Source: Thermoplasmatales archaeon
GTDB lineage: Archaea > Thermoplasmatota > E2 > DHVEG-1
Direction of reading: 5' to 3'
Assembly: GCA_020350825.1 (NCBI GenBank)
Contig: CP070724.1
Span: forward strand, 1,697,002 to 1,761,001
Length of the DNA: 64,000 nucleotides
Every line of letters starts with the position of its first letter. The stretch's first letter is position 1. The notes under the pieces are model-generated. The model was given only the letters and a program-made list of their open reading frames with translations. It made no database searches and had not been told where the DNA came from. Shown here piece after piece: positions 16,964-25,091 of the stretch. Made by a program: the position numbers and the translations under genes.

Positions 16964-18211
16964 ATGGCAGAAATGACACAAAGACAAAAGTACGATCTTA
17001 AGCGAAAAATTGAAGAGCTTAAGTCATGTAAAGGTAAACATACAGAGCTAATTTCGTTATATGTTCCTCCATCCAAACAAATCTTTGATGTCAACTCTTA
17101 TCTCAAGAATGAATTTTCCCAATCCCAGAATATTAAATCAAAGACGACTAGGAAAAATGTACTATCTGCCATAGAATCTATAATGAGTAGGTTAAAATAT
17201 TTTAAACAACCTCCTGAAAATGGGGTCATCTTTTTTGTTGGTCATAAAAGCATTGGTAGTGATCAAACAGAAATGGTGGCCTATATTATAGAACCACCCA
17301 TTCCAATTACAACATTTCTTTATCGTTGCGATTCTTCATTTTATGTTGAACCTCTGGAAGAGATTTTTACTGAAAAAGAAATATACGGACTTTTATTAAT
17401 TGACAGGAGAGAATGTACTGTTGGCATTCTGAGAGGTGACAAAGTAGAGTTGCTTAAATATATGACATCACAAGTGCCAGGTAAACATGGGAGAGGCGGG
17501 CAGTCTCAGAGAAGATTTGAGCGCCTAACAGAGATTGCAGCACATGAGTGGTTCGTTAAATGTGGTGAGAAGGCAAGTGAGATATTTCTAGCAGATGAAA
17601 AATTGAGGGGTATTTTTGTAGGGGGATCTGGCCCAACAAAACAATATTTTATTGATGAAGGTTATTTGCACTATGAAATTCAAAACAAGGTCATTGACAC
17701 TTTTGACACAGGTTATACTGATGAGTTTGGGCTAAAAGAACTAGTTTCTGCAGCATCTGAAACTATGACCGATCTAAAAATATCCAAGGAAAAAAAAGTT
17801 ATGAAGCGATTTCTTAAAGAAGTAACTAAGGCCGAAAAAAGTCTTGCAGTATATGGGGAAGTGCAAGTTAGAAAGGCACTAGAAATGGGAGTCATAGATA
17901 CCCTTTTACTTTCCGAAGATCTGAGAAAATACCGATTAAAAATGAAGTGTCAATCATGTGATTATATGGAAGATAGGATAGTTGATGAAGAAGCTTTGAA
18001 TGATTTTTCTCCACCAACTTGTTCAAAATGTAATACATCTATTCAGATGGAGGTTCAAGAGAAAATAGATCTTATTGATGAGTTTTCAGATATAGCAGAG
18101 AAAATAGGAGCTAAAGTTCAGCTAATTTCAAGGAATAGTGAGGAGGGAGATTCATTGTATAGGGCATTTAGCGGTTTGGCAGGTATATTACGCTATCCTG
18201 TGGATATATAA
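16964..18211 (+). CDS. prf1: Peptide chain release factor aRF1
   Basis: 415 residues, the single class-1 release factor of archaea, homologous to eukaryotic eRF1. It recognises all three stop codons and triggers peptide release. The stop-codon-reading NIKS motif is present (NIKSKTTRKNV, about 59-62), and the catalytic GGQ lies in KHGRGGQSQRRFERL. The third domain contains a zinc-ribbon-like pair, CQSC and CSKC, as in many archaeal versions. Length and domain order are normal, giving no sign of stop-codon reassignment. Confidence 0.97.
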   Translation: MAEMTQRQKYDLKRKIEELKSCKGKHTELISLYVPPSKQIFDVNSYLKNEFSQSQNIKSKTTRKNVLSAIESIMSRLKYFKQPPENGVIFFVGHKSIGSDQTEMVAYIIEPPIPITTFLYRCDSSFYVEPLEEIFTEKEIYGLLLIDRRECTVGILRGDKVELLKYMTSQVPGKHGRGGQSQRRFERLTEIAAHEWFVKCGEKASEIFLADEKLRGIFVGGSGPTKQYFIDEGYLHYEIQNKVIDTFDTGYTDEFGLKELVSAASETMTDLKISKEKKVMKRFLKEVTKAEKSLAVYGEVQVRKALEMGVIDTLLLSEDLRKYRLKMKCQSCDYMEDRIVDEEALNDFSPPTCSKCNTSIQMEVQEKIDLIDEFSDIAEKIGAKVQLISRNSEEGDSLYRAFSGLAGILRYPVDI

Positions 18212-18299
18212 TAATGTATTATTAAAAAGTTTTTAAAAGTTGTAAAAGGAATTGATATTTAAGATATAGTTATTTTATAAAAACATATAAAAGCGATGG

Positions 18300-18310
18300 T
18301 TTTATAAATA
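18300..18310 (+). promoter_or_regulatory. TATA box of the OPT transporter gene
   Basis: TTTTATAAATA lies about 35 bases before ATG 18343, giving a short leader. A second AT-rich candidate (TTTTATAAAAAC) lies about 30 bases further upstream. Confidence 0.45.
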
Positions 18311-18342
18311 ATGAAATATATTATTCTTATTGGTAGTACACC

Positions 18343-20379
18343 ATGCCATCACGAGATGATTTTAAGTCATTTATCCCATCAAAGAAGACTATACCGGAAT
18401 TAACGATAAAAGCTATTTTAGTGGGAGTTTTTCTTGCAATTATATTAGGAGCGGCAAACGCATATCTTGGTCTATATGCGGGTATGACTGTTTCAGCTGT
18501 TATTCCTGGAGCGGTAATGGCTTTTGCATTGTTAAGACCATTTAAAGGAACTATTCTTGAAGTAAACATCGGTATGATGGGGGCAGCAGCAGGAGAAGCT
18601 CTTGCTGCGGGTGTAATTTTCACAATTCCTGCTCTGGTTATATTGGGAACTTGGACTGAGATTCAATACTTTGAGACAACAATAATTGCACTTCTCGGTG
18701 GTATTCTTGGAGTACTTTGGATGGTTCCCCTTAGAAGGGCACTTGTCATTAAAACAGATTTACCATTTCCAGAGGGAGTTGCCGTTGCAGCAGTTCTTAC
18801 AACAACTGTTGGAGAAGCACCATCATCAAAAACAAAAACCTCAGTCGGTGGTGGTATCTGGCTTATTGTAGGTGTCCTTGTAGCGGCACTTTTAAAATTC
18901 TGTCAAGTAGCACTCAATGCAATTGGGGGAGCTATCCACTTTATCACCAATATCGGGAAATATAATATTGGTGGAGGAGAACGTTCTGGTTATCTTTATG
19001 GTGGAGTAGCAACCTCACCTGCGCTTCTTGCCGTTGGATGGATTATTGGTCCAAAAATCTCATCCTTTATATTTGTCGGAGGGCTACTCGGTTGGGTGAT
19101 ACTTGCCCCTCTGGTCGCACTTGCAACAGGTTTGCCGATGCCAGTTGAACCAAGCGAAATAGCGGATGCTCTTGCATTTGGATCCGGTAATTTTGATATG
19201 GGTAGCCAAATATGGGGATTTTTCCAAATATGGGGTAACTACATCCGTTACATCGGTGTCGGTGCAATGGTCGTAGGTGGTCTATACACCATTTTTAAAC
19301 TGAGAGCAAATCTTGCAAGTGGTATAAGAGAAGCAATAATTGGAATAAGGGGTGGTCAGATAGCAACAAAGGAAAGAACAGATCAGGATATGAACTTTAA
19401 AAGAGTTTTTCTTATGATTGCCGTTCTTGCCATTCCAATTTTTATTGTATATGGTGTCATATCACAACTATGGGCTGTTTCGGCAATAATGGCAGTATTT
19501 GCGATATTGTTTGCATTTGTTGCCTCTGCAATTGCTGGATATATGGCAGCACTGTTGGGTTCTTCAAACAATCCAATTTCTGGTGTAACAGTATCTGTTC
19601 TACTTATCACAACTCTTATTTTACTCATATTTGGAGTTAGTGGAGCGGGTGCATTTGGTGTTGCCATTCTTATTGCCGCAGTTATTTGTTGTGCAGCAGC
19701 AATCTCTGGAGACGTTCTCCAATCTATGGCATGCGGTAGAATGATTGGTGCAACACCCAGAAAGCAGCAAATAGCTGAAATGTTTGGAGTTATTGCAGCA
19801 GCACCATTTTTAGCAATAGTAATACAAGCTCTTGACAAAGCATATGGAATAGGTACCCCAAACCTCCCAGCACCACAATCCTTCCTAATGGCAGGTATTG
19901 TAAGAGGCGTCCTAGGGGGAGATATGGTTTGGCCATTTGTCGTAGCAGGAATGGTACTAGCAATTGTACTCATTCTCATTGATCTACCAGTTCTCCCAGT
20001 CGCAATTGGAATATATCTGCCATTCACTCTTGCAATTCCAATATTTAGCGGTGGAATAATAAGAGCAATTACTAACCGCCATATGAAAAAGAAATTTGGA
20101 AGTGCAGATGAAGAAGAGGTAAGTGACTGGGAACTTGCAATAAAACAACATGATGTTAAACCAAAAGAAAAAGTTATAAGAACAGGGCTTCTTCTCACTG
20201 CTGGGCTTATAGCTGGAGAAGCACTCATGGGAGTCATAGTTGCCTTTATGATAATTGGAGGCATCGATCTAGCAATATTTGAATTCCCACCGATATTGCC
20301 GGCAATATTACTGTGGCTCTTTATAGCATTACTCCTGGCATATATCCCATTGAGGGAAATATTTGTTCAAAAGAAATAA
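18343..20379 (+). CDS. OPT-family oligopeptide or metal-chelate transporter
   Basis: 678 residues with about 14-16 hydrophobic segments. It belongs to the oligopeptide transporter (OPT) family, proton-coupled importers of small peptides or peptide-like chelates. Family marks include GLYAGMTVSAVIPGAV near the N terminus, PFPEGVAVAAVL and the central SNNPISGVT block, with CAAAISGDVLQSM later. The substrate cannot be deduced. The last bases overlap the start of a PqqD-like gene, so the two are translationally coupled. Confidence 0.92.
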   Translation: MPSRDDFKSFIPSKKTIPELTIKAILVGVFLAIILGAANAYLGLYAGMTVSAVIPGAVMAFALLRPFKGTILEVNIGMMGAAAGEALAAGVIFTIPALVILGTWTEIQYFETTIIALLGGILGVLWMVPLRRALVIKTDLPFPEGVAVAAVLTTTVGEAPSSKTKTSVGGGIWLIVGVLVAALLKFCQVALNAIGGAIHFITNIGKYNIGGGERSGYLYGGVATSPALLAVGWIIGPKISSFIFVGGLLGWVILAPLVALATGLPMPVEPSEIADALAFGSGNFDMGSQIWGFFQIWGNYIRYIGVGAMVVGGLYTIFKLRANLASGIREAIIGIRGGQIATKERTDQDMNFKRVFLMIAVLAIPIFIVYGVISQLWAVSAIMAVFAILFAFVASAIAGYMAALLGSSNNPISGVTVSVLLITTLILLIFGVSGAGAFGVAILIAAVICCAAAISGDVLQSMACGRMIGATPRKQQIAEMFGVIAAAPFLAIVIQALDKAYGIGTPNLPAPQSFLMAGIVRGVLGGDMVWPFVVAGMVLAIVLILIDLPVLPVAIGIYLPFTLAIPIFSGGIIRAITNRHMKKKFGSADEEEVSDWELAIKQHDVKPKEKVIRTGLLLTAGLIAGEALMGVIVAFMIIGGIDLAIFEFPPILPAILLWLFIALLLAYIPLREIFVQKK

Positions 20380-20728
20380 AGAAAGACAACAACCACGTCT
20401 ACCGACAGCTGAAGAATTTCTTCAGTACAAACCAAGGCGACTCGATTTCGAGTGGTCTGAAAAGGCAGACGGGCTTATTGAATTAAAAGTACCGAAGTTC
20501 AAAAGCAGCTTCGGTAAATCTTTTTGTAAAGTTATTAAAAAAGACAATATGTTTATTGCAAACTTAGATGGAATTGGATCTCTTGTTTGGAAAAATTGTG
20601 ATGGTAATAAAACGGTAGAACAAATCTTAGAAATAATGAAAAAAAAATTTTCTGAACAAAAAAATATTGATCAAAGATTATTCTTATTTCTTCAACAAAT
20701 GAAGGGTCTAAACTATATAGATTTTTAA
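20363..20728 (+). CDS. PqqD-like peptide-binding protein
   Basis: 121 residues. The C-terminal 80 residues match the PqqD winged-helix fold: a small sheet (NMFIANLDGIGSLVWKNCDG) followed by helices (TVEQILEIMKKKFSEQ). PqqD-type domains bind leader peptides and deliver them to radical SAM or other modifying enzymes. No such enzyme or precursor is nearby. The start is TTG 20363, inside the end of the OPT gene, after GAGGG. The N-terminal extension of about 50 residues is basic. The coupling to a peptide transporter is the only functional hint. Confidence 0.8.
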   Translation: MFKRNKERQQPRLPTAEEFLQYKPRRLDFEWSEKADGLIELKVPKFKSSFGKSFCKVIKKDNMFIANLDGIGSLVWKNCDGNKTVEQILEIMKKKFSEQKNIDQRLFLFLQQMKGLNYIDF

Positions 20729-20729
20729 T

Positions 20730-21395
20730 CTACTCAAGATGTGCTTTTTTTACCTTTAAAATGCCGCTGTCTCGTTTCCATTCTTTTGATATTTCATCTA
20801 AAATAAGTTTCTTACGAAAGATAGGTCCATCCAAAACCAATGTTTCAAATTCTCCACCTTCGCCTGCTTGGTTTATTGAATATTTTTTTCTTAATTTTAT
20901 AAGTTCATCTATTGATTCTTCATTGATTGTTTTTCCAAGCCATGTCTTATCAAAACCGTGTGCAAACACACCGACAATGATTATTTTGAAACCAGCGCTA
21001 ATCTGATCTCTTAAAATTAACTCTTGATTTTTATGCCATATTGGAGTAAATGATTTTATTCTTAATTCGTTGCAGATTTTTTCAATTCTTGTTCTTTGAT
21101 ATTCTGAGGCAATAGCTCCACTTATGACGCCATCTATTTTCAGATCCTTTAAGATATCTTTCAAATCTTCAAGTTCCTCTTCTTTTTCACCTTTTGTTTG
21201 TTTTTTGATAAGAGGAATATCAATTGCTTCAGCTAGTTTTTCAGTGAGGTGTATATTTATAGAATGAAACATCCAGGAATCCCGTTTTTCAGGTTGTAGT
21301 GTTATAAGGTGAGTAACATCCCATCCCCATTGTTGAGTAATGTAGATGGAGAAGACTGAATCTTTCCCGCCAGAAAATAGAGAAGCTACTTTCAT
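20730..21395 (-). CDS. dph6: Diphthine-ammonia ligase
   Basis: 221 residues of the ATP-pyrophosphatase family. It catalyses the last step of diphthamide synthesis on elongation factor 2, amidation of diphthine with ATP and ammonia. The ATP loop SGGKDSVFS is at the N terminus. The family blocks DGVISGAIASEYQRTRIE, FTPIWHKNQ and GEGGEFETLVLDGP are all present. I chose the ATG at 21395, which starts the normal MKVASLFSGGKDS; a longer reading from 21419 adds eight atypical residues. It converges on the PqqD-like gene with one base between the stops. Confidence 0.94.
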   Translation of the reverse strand: MKVASLFSGGKDSVFSIYITQQWGWDVTHLITLQPEKRDSWMFHSINIHLTEKLAEAIDIPLIKKQTKGEKEEELEDLKDILKDLKIDGVISGAIASEYQRTRIEKICNELRIKSFTPIWHKNQELILRDQISAGFKIIIVGVFAHGFDKTWLGKTINEESIDELIKLRKKYSINQAGEGGEFETLVLDGPIFRKKLILDEISKEWKRDSGILKVKKAHLE

Positions 21396-21416
21396 TATAA
21401 TAGGTATCTCTTTAAA

Positions 21417-21434
21417 CAAATAAACATTTGTTGT
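21417..21434. repeat. 18-bp direct repeat, left copy
   Basis: CAAATAAACATTTGTTGT matches the copy at 21903-21920 at 17 of 18 positions, in the same orientation. This left copy also holds an internal inverted repeat AACAAAT/ATTTGTT. The two copies bound about 470 bases that contain a decayed gene and a phased short repeat. The left copy sits just upstream of dph6 and may include its promoter. Confidence 0.55.
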
Positions 21435-21475
21435 CCAGACAGCAAAGTTTGTTTAAAGCAAAACAATTTGTTTAA

Positions 21476-21711
21476 GGATATCTGGCTTTTTATTACCCTG
21501 ATGACTGTGACCTCCACAAGGGTGTGCCTTTCAATTGCACTATCATTGAGGTGAAACATATCCAGAATCTGTTAAAAAACTGGTGAACAAGGCTTACAAT
21601 GTGATAAACGAACCGATTCCTGAGGTAGGTGAGGACTGTGTTTTTTGTAAATGGAGAGAGAGACCTCAAAGATTTAAAAATACTATTTTTTTACTCGTCT
21701 CAAGCTTATGA
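21476..21711 (+). pseudogene. Decayed PD-(D/E)XK nuclease fragment
   Basis: One frame reads GYLAFYYPDDCDLHKGVPF and then TIIEVKHIQ before a stop at an apparent frameshift. The adjacent frame continues as KKLVNKAYNVINEPIPEVG and then EDCVFCKWRERP. This order (GY-x-x-YY, an IEVK strand, a helix with Asn-x-Pro-Ile-Pro-Glu, then CxxCxW) is typical of the C-terminal half of small RecB/Cas4-like PD-(D/E)XK proteins. The catalytic half is missing, a stop precedes the fragment and the frame is broken, so it is a dead remnant. Confidence 0.65.
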
Positions 21712-21816
21712 GTTTTAGCTAGAGGCTTAGTTAGATTTTAGCTTGAGTTCTAGCTGGGTTTTAGTTAAGTTTTTTAGCTAATTTTTTAGGCTTAATATGT
21801 GCTTAGCAGTTTAGAC
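21711..21816. repeat. Degenerate tandem repeat with phased TTAGCT hexamers
   Basis: TTAGCT or a close variant occurs at 21715, 21727, 21738, 21750, 21761, 21774 and 21786, a spacing of 11-13 bases, followed by looser copies at 21803 and 21811. Units look like AGTTTTAGCTAG with changes. Every frame is closed, so it is not coding. It lies 150-250 bases before the nucleoside phosphorylase gene. The remaining sequence to 21961 is AT-rich and holds the right direct repeat and a TATA-like stretch. Confidence 0.6.
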
Positions 21817-21902
21817 TAAACGATAGGTATTGGTATGTGTTTTAGGAGTTTGTTTTTTGCTAAATTTTATAGTTAACAAAAACATGGGAGAAACTATATC
21901 AG

Positions 21903-21920
21903 CAAATAAACATTTATTGT
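21903..21920. repeat. 18-bp direct repeat, right copy
   Basis: CAAATAAACATTTATTGT is the right copy of the repeat at 21417-21434, with one difference. It lies about 40 bases before the next gene and is followed by TATAAATTAC, so it may belong to that promoter. Confidence 0.55.
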
Positions 21921-21961
21921 ATAAATTACTTTAAATCTGAAATGTATTTAGGAGATATATG

Positions 21962-22726
21962 ATGAAAATCGGAATCATTAGTGGATATAGCATAGCCAAT
22001 TTCGTAAAGGACCCAGAAAAAATTATGGTTGAAACAACCTTTGGTGATATCTCGGTTGAAGTATCAAGAATGAAAAATCATGACCTTTTTTTCATCAATC
22101 GACATGGTGAAAAATCTGATGTTCCTCCACATAAAGTTAATTACCTAGGGAACGTGCAAGCATTTGCTTCAAGCCATGTTGAATGTATTCTTTCGATAGG
22201 TACAGTTGGATCTATGAAAAAAAGTATACAACCTGGAGATTTTGTGGTACCTTATGACTTCATTGATTTTACAAAATCAAGGAAGCTGACATTTTTTGAT
22301 GATAAAAGAGTCCATGTTGATATGATAAACCCATATTGTCCTTCTTTGAGAAAATCCTTAATAAAAAATTGTAAGAAAGTCCATGGAGCTACTTTTCATG
22401 ACACCGGTATCTATCTCACAACGGAAGGACCACGGTTAGAAACTGCATCTGAAATTAGCTATTTTTCAAAATTTGCCGATATCGTAGGCATGACAGGAGT
22501 TCCTGAAGTTGTGTTAGCACGAGAGAAAAGCATTTGCTATGCATCACTTTGTGTTGTTTGCAATATGGCTGCAGGGCTTCAAAATAAATTAACTGCAGGT
22601 GAAATATCCAAGATTTATACCAAGAGAGAGCCTATTATTTCAAACATTATACAGTTGACGATAGATTCTATTGACGAGAAAAGAAAATGCAACTGTAAAA
22701 ACGATTTATCAAAGGCAACATTATGA
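21962..22726 (+). CDS. Purine nucleoside phosphorylase, MTAP/MTIP type
   Basis: A 254-residue member of the hexameric/trimeric purine phosphorylase family that includes methylthioadenosine and methylthioinosine phosphorylases. It cleaves a 6-oxo or 6-amino purine nucleoside with phosphate. Family blocks are INRHGEKSDVPPHKVNY, SIGTVGSM, PGDFVVPYDFIDFT, TTEGPRLETASEI and GMTGVPEVVLAREKSICYA. Substrate choice between methylthioadenosine and methylthioinosine cannot be fixed by eye. ATG 21962 is seven bases after GGAG and preferred to ATG 21959. It overlaps archease by four bases. Confidence 0.88.
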   Translation: MKIGIISGYSIANFVKDPEKIMVETTFGDISVEVSRMKNHDLFFINRHGEKSDVPPHKVNYLGNVQAFASSHVECILSIGTVGSMKKSIQPGDFVVPYDFIDFTKSRKLTFFDDKRVHVDMINPYCPSLRKSLIKNCKKVHGATFHDTGIYLTTEGPRLETASEISYFSKFADIVGMTGVPEVVLAREKSICYASLCVVCNMAAGLQNKLTAGEISKIYTKREPIISNIIQLTIDSIDEKRKCNCKNDLSKATL

Positions 22727-23133
22727 AACAATACGAACTCATTGAACATACAGCAGACATATGTATAAAAGCATATGGTAAAACTATTTCAGAAGCATTT
22801 GAAAATGCAGCTATAGGAATGTTTGATATTATAACTGATAAATCCAATATAGATGCTGTTGGGCAATATGATATCCAACTGAAAGCACCAGATTTAGAAC
22901 AGCTCTTGGTAGACTGGCTCTCTGAACTTTTATTTTTAAATAGTGCAAAAGCCCTAGTATTTGGTACTTTTAATGTTACAGTTAAGAATAACTATCTTTC
23001 AGCACAAGTACTTGGTGAAAAATTTGAAAGCTCTAAGCATAAAAAAGGTGTAGAGATAAAGGCTGTAACATATCATATGCTCGAAGTAAACAATAAAAAA
23101 CCATATTATGTTCAGGTTCTTTTTGATATTTAA
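22723..23133 (+). CDS. Archease
   Basis: 136 residues of the archease family, the small cofactor that speeds guanylylation and turnover of the RtcB RNA ligase in tRNA splicing. The N-terminal signature EHTADICIKAYGKTISEAFENAA is intact, including the metal-binding Asp, and the C-terminal KAVTYHMLEV block is present. It starts within the stop of the phosphorylase gene (ATGA), so translation is coupled. RtcB is not in this window. Confidence 0.93.
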   Translation: MKQYELIEHTADICIKAYGKTISEAFENAAIGMFDIITDKSNIDAVGQYDIQLKAPDLEQLLVDWLSELLFLNSAKALVFGTFNVTVKNNYLSAQVLGEKFESSKHKKGVEIKAVTYHMLEVNNKKPYYVQVLFDI

Positions 23134-23217
23134 CATATCATCAAAGCCAAAAATAGTTTCGGCTATCCTCAGTTTTCATTTAAATAGATGTAATTCTTTT
23201 TTAATTTTAGAAGTATC

Positions 23218-23279
23218 ACCGGACGGAGCCCATCTTATTTGAATGGTACTTTTTTCTCCTCCTAAATCCACCGTCCGGT
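23218..23279 (+). ncRNA. Candidate hairpin RNA with CCUCCU loop
   Basis: ACCGGACGG (23218-23226) and CCGTCCGGT (23271-23279) form a perfect nine-base GC-rich inverted repeat in otherwise AT-rich sequence. The 44-base loop holds a pyrimidine run with TCTCCTCCTAA. A TATA-like TTTAAATA at 23179-23186 would put a transcription start near 23210. It could be a small RNA able to pair with Shine-Dalgarno sequences, or a terminator/leader element between archease and DUF1858. There is no protein frame here. Confidence 0.35.
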
Positions 23280-23353
23280 TTCTCCTCACCCTCTTCAACA
23301 GTAAATATTATATGGGTAAGTTTTATTACAACCGTCAATTTATAGGTGAAATA

Positions 23354-23563
23354 ATGACTGAAAAAAAAATTACGGAAGATATGACTATACAAGAGGTAAT
23401 AGAAAAGTATCCCGAAACAATGATGGTGTTCTCTAAATATAACATCGGCTGTGTCGGTTGTCTTGCAGCCTCTTTTGAAAGAGTTAAAGATATCGCTGGC
23501 GTTCATGGCACTGATATTAAAGCCCTGGTAAAAGATTTAAACGATGCAGTACAAAACAAATAA
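23354..23563 (+). CDS. DUF1858 domain protein
   Basis: A 69-residue protein consisting of a single DUF1858 domain: ITEDMTIQEVIEKYPETM, then VFSKYNIGCVGCLAASFE with the CxxC pair, then a helix. Such domains occur beside hybrid-cluster proteins and ScdA/Ric-type iron-sulfur repair proteins and are thought to be redox or metal linked; exact function is unknown. GGTGA precedes ATG 23354. The longer reading upstream runs through the hairpin region and is rejected. Confidence 0.88.
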   Translation: MTEKKITEDMTIQEVIEKYPETMMVFSKYNIGCVGCLAASFERVKDIAGVHGTDIKALVKDLNDAVQNK

Positions 23564-23565
23564 AA

Positions 23566-23976
23566 TTATATTTGACTCTCTGTAATTACCAACTCTCCAT
23601 GTTTTATTCCTTTTAATGATTTGATTTTGTCTGCTAGTTTTTTTATATTATCATTTTTTCCTTTTAAAACGAGGACTTCAAGGCAATTGTGATGATCAAT
23701 ATGAATATGTGTCGTGGAGAGGATTTCATTTGTATGGTCATGCTGCATATCCAAGAGCCTATTTGTAAGGTTTCCAGTATGGTGATCATATATCATTGTT
23801 AACGTGCCTATCGATACTAAATTAGGGTCTTTGTTTTTTTCTATTATGAGATTTTTTCGTATGATGTCTCTTATGGCCTCAGAGCGGTTTGTATAACCTT
23901 TTTTCCGAATGACTTTGTCAAATTTTTTTAATAAACCAGGTTCAATTGAAACTCCAAATCTCATAATATTTTCCAT
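23566..23976 (-). CDS. nikR: Nickel-responsive regulator NikR
   Basis: 136 residues: an N-terminal ribbon-helix-helix (MRFGVSIEPGLLKKFD then TNRSEAIRDIIRK) and a C-terminal ACT-like metal domain. All four nickel ligands of the family are visible in the right spacing: the first His in MQHDH, then HIHIDHHNC supplying two His and the Cys. It should bind a palindromic operator when nickel is plentiful. It is divergent from the metal ABC operon, with a strong palindrome between them. ATG 23964 is an alternative start. Confidence 0.94.
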   Translation of the reverse strand: MENIMRFGVSIEPGLLKKFDKVIRKKGYTNRSEAIRDIIRKNLIIEKNKDPNLVSIGTLTMIYDHHTGNLTNRLLDMQHDHTNEILSTTHIHIDHHNCLEVLVLKGKNDNIKKLADKIKSLKGIKHGELVITESQI

Positions 23977-24021
23977 AGTAACACGTTTTACAGATAATCG
24001 TAGCACGAATATAAAATTTTT

Positions 24022-24047
24022 GTTACCATAAAGTTTATTATGATAAC
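24022..24047. promoter_or_regulatory. Candidate NikR operator
   Basis: GTTACCATAA (24022-24031) and TTATGATAAC (24038-24047) form a ten-base inverted repeat with one mismatch around a six-base centre. It lies between divergent nikR and the binding-protein gene of the metal transporter, 46 bp from nikR and 55 bp from the transporter start. It is therefore well placed to control both. Its arms are longer than chance would easily give in AT-rich DNA. Confidence 0.6.
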
Positions 24048-24102
24048 TTTGTTTGTAGGTGTTGCAAAATTTAGAAAATTATAACAAAAGGGGGTTGACA
24101 AC

Positions 24103-25080
24103 ATGAAAAACATGAACAGAAGTATACTATATTTTTTAATTATATTGTTGGTTATATCCTCCTTTACATTACAAATACAGGCTGAAGAAAATCATATAAA
24201 CATTTTATGTACAAATTCAATCCTTGCTGATTTCACATCAAATCTAATTACTGAAAATGTTACAGTAGATTACATTATGCCCGCTGGAGTATGTCCTGTG
24301 TTTTATGATACAACTCCAAGTGATATAAATAAAATTGTTACGGCTGATATTATAATATCATTAGGATCAGCAAAACAAGAACCGTGGTTATCCGATCTGT
24401 TGGTACACAACTCCGATTATATATTAATTGAATGCAAAGATCTGGGGGAGTGGAATTTTCCAAGAGGGGCAAAAACGTATTTAGGATTTTTAAAAAATGA
24501 GCTCTCTAAAAATTTACCTTATAATAATAAAACAATTATTTCAAATGCAGAGATTTACATTAATAAAATAGATGAAAAAGCTCAAGAACTCTTTGACATG
24601 ATTAATGACAGTGGGTACCAAAATATAAAAGTTATATGCATGGAATGGCAACAGGATTTTCTTGAATGGCTTGAATTAAATGTTACCTATTCCCATGGTC
24701 CTCCACAAGGGCTTTCTGTACAAGATGAGCTTGAGGTTATTAATACAACCTCGTCTGGAGATGTATATGTTGTTGTAGATAATCTTCAAAGTGGAACAGA
24801 CTTTGGAGCTAGCGTTGCATCTGGATCGGGAATTTCTCATGTAATTTTCACTAATTTTCCAAGGGCAATACCTGGAACTGATACATATCTCGATATGATT
24901 ACTTATAACACTAAGCAACTCATAGAAGGTATTGAAACTTATACCCACCAACAGGGGAGAATTTCCGAATTACAAAGTCAAATATCTGATTTAGAACTTC
25001 AAAGAAATACTTCAATTATTTTCACAATTGTCTTTATTATACTTGTAGTTATTTTACTGATTTTGTATAAGAAAAAATAA
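24103..25080 (+). CDS. Membrane-anchored metal ABC binding protein (probable nickel)
   Basis: 325 residues: signal peptide (about 1-27), a ZnuA/TroA-like cluster 9 binding fold, a short coiled segment (ISELQSQISDLELQR) and a C-terminal membrane helix, so it is tethered at both topology ends of export. The usual metal histidines are missing. Where ZnuA has a Pro-His pair before the PSD motif, this protein has AGVCPVFYDTTPSD with Cys64 and no His. The second His block reads MEWQQDFLEW. These changes, NikR next door and HypA downstream point to nickel rather than zinc or manganese. It is the first gene of the operon. Confidence 0.85.
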   Translation: MKNMNRSILYFLIILLVISSFTLQIQAEENHINILCTNSILADFTSNLITENVTVDYIMPAGVCPVFYDTTPSDINKIVTADIIISLGSAKQEPWLSDLLVHNSDYILIECKDLGEWNFPRGAKTYLGFLKNELSKNLPYNNKTIISNAEIYINKIDEKAQELFDMINDSGYQNIKVICMEWQQDFLEWLELNVTYSHGPPQGLSVQDELEVINTTSSGDVYVVVDNLQSGTDFGASVASGSGISHVIFTNFPRAIPGTDTYLDMITYNTKQLIEGIETYTHQQGRISELQSQISDLELQRNTSIIFTIVFIILVVILLILYKKK

Positions 25081-25091
25081 TGGTGATTTAA

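Noticed and set aside
19383..20264. Long 293-codon minus-strand frame inside the OPT gene
   Set aside because: It lies wholly antisense to a clear transporter; its Ala, Ile and Pro bias mirrors the codon pattern of the sense strand.
23243..23353. N-terminal extension of the DUF1858 protein
   Set aside because: It would run through the hairpin region with no ribosome binding site, while ATG 23354 has GGTGA and begins the known domain.
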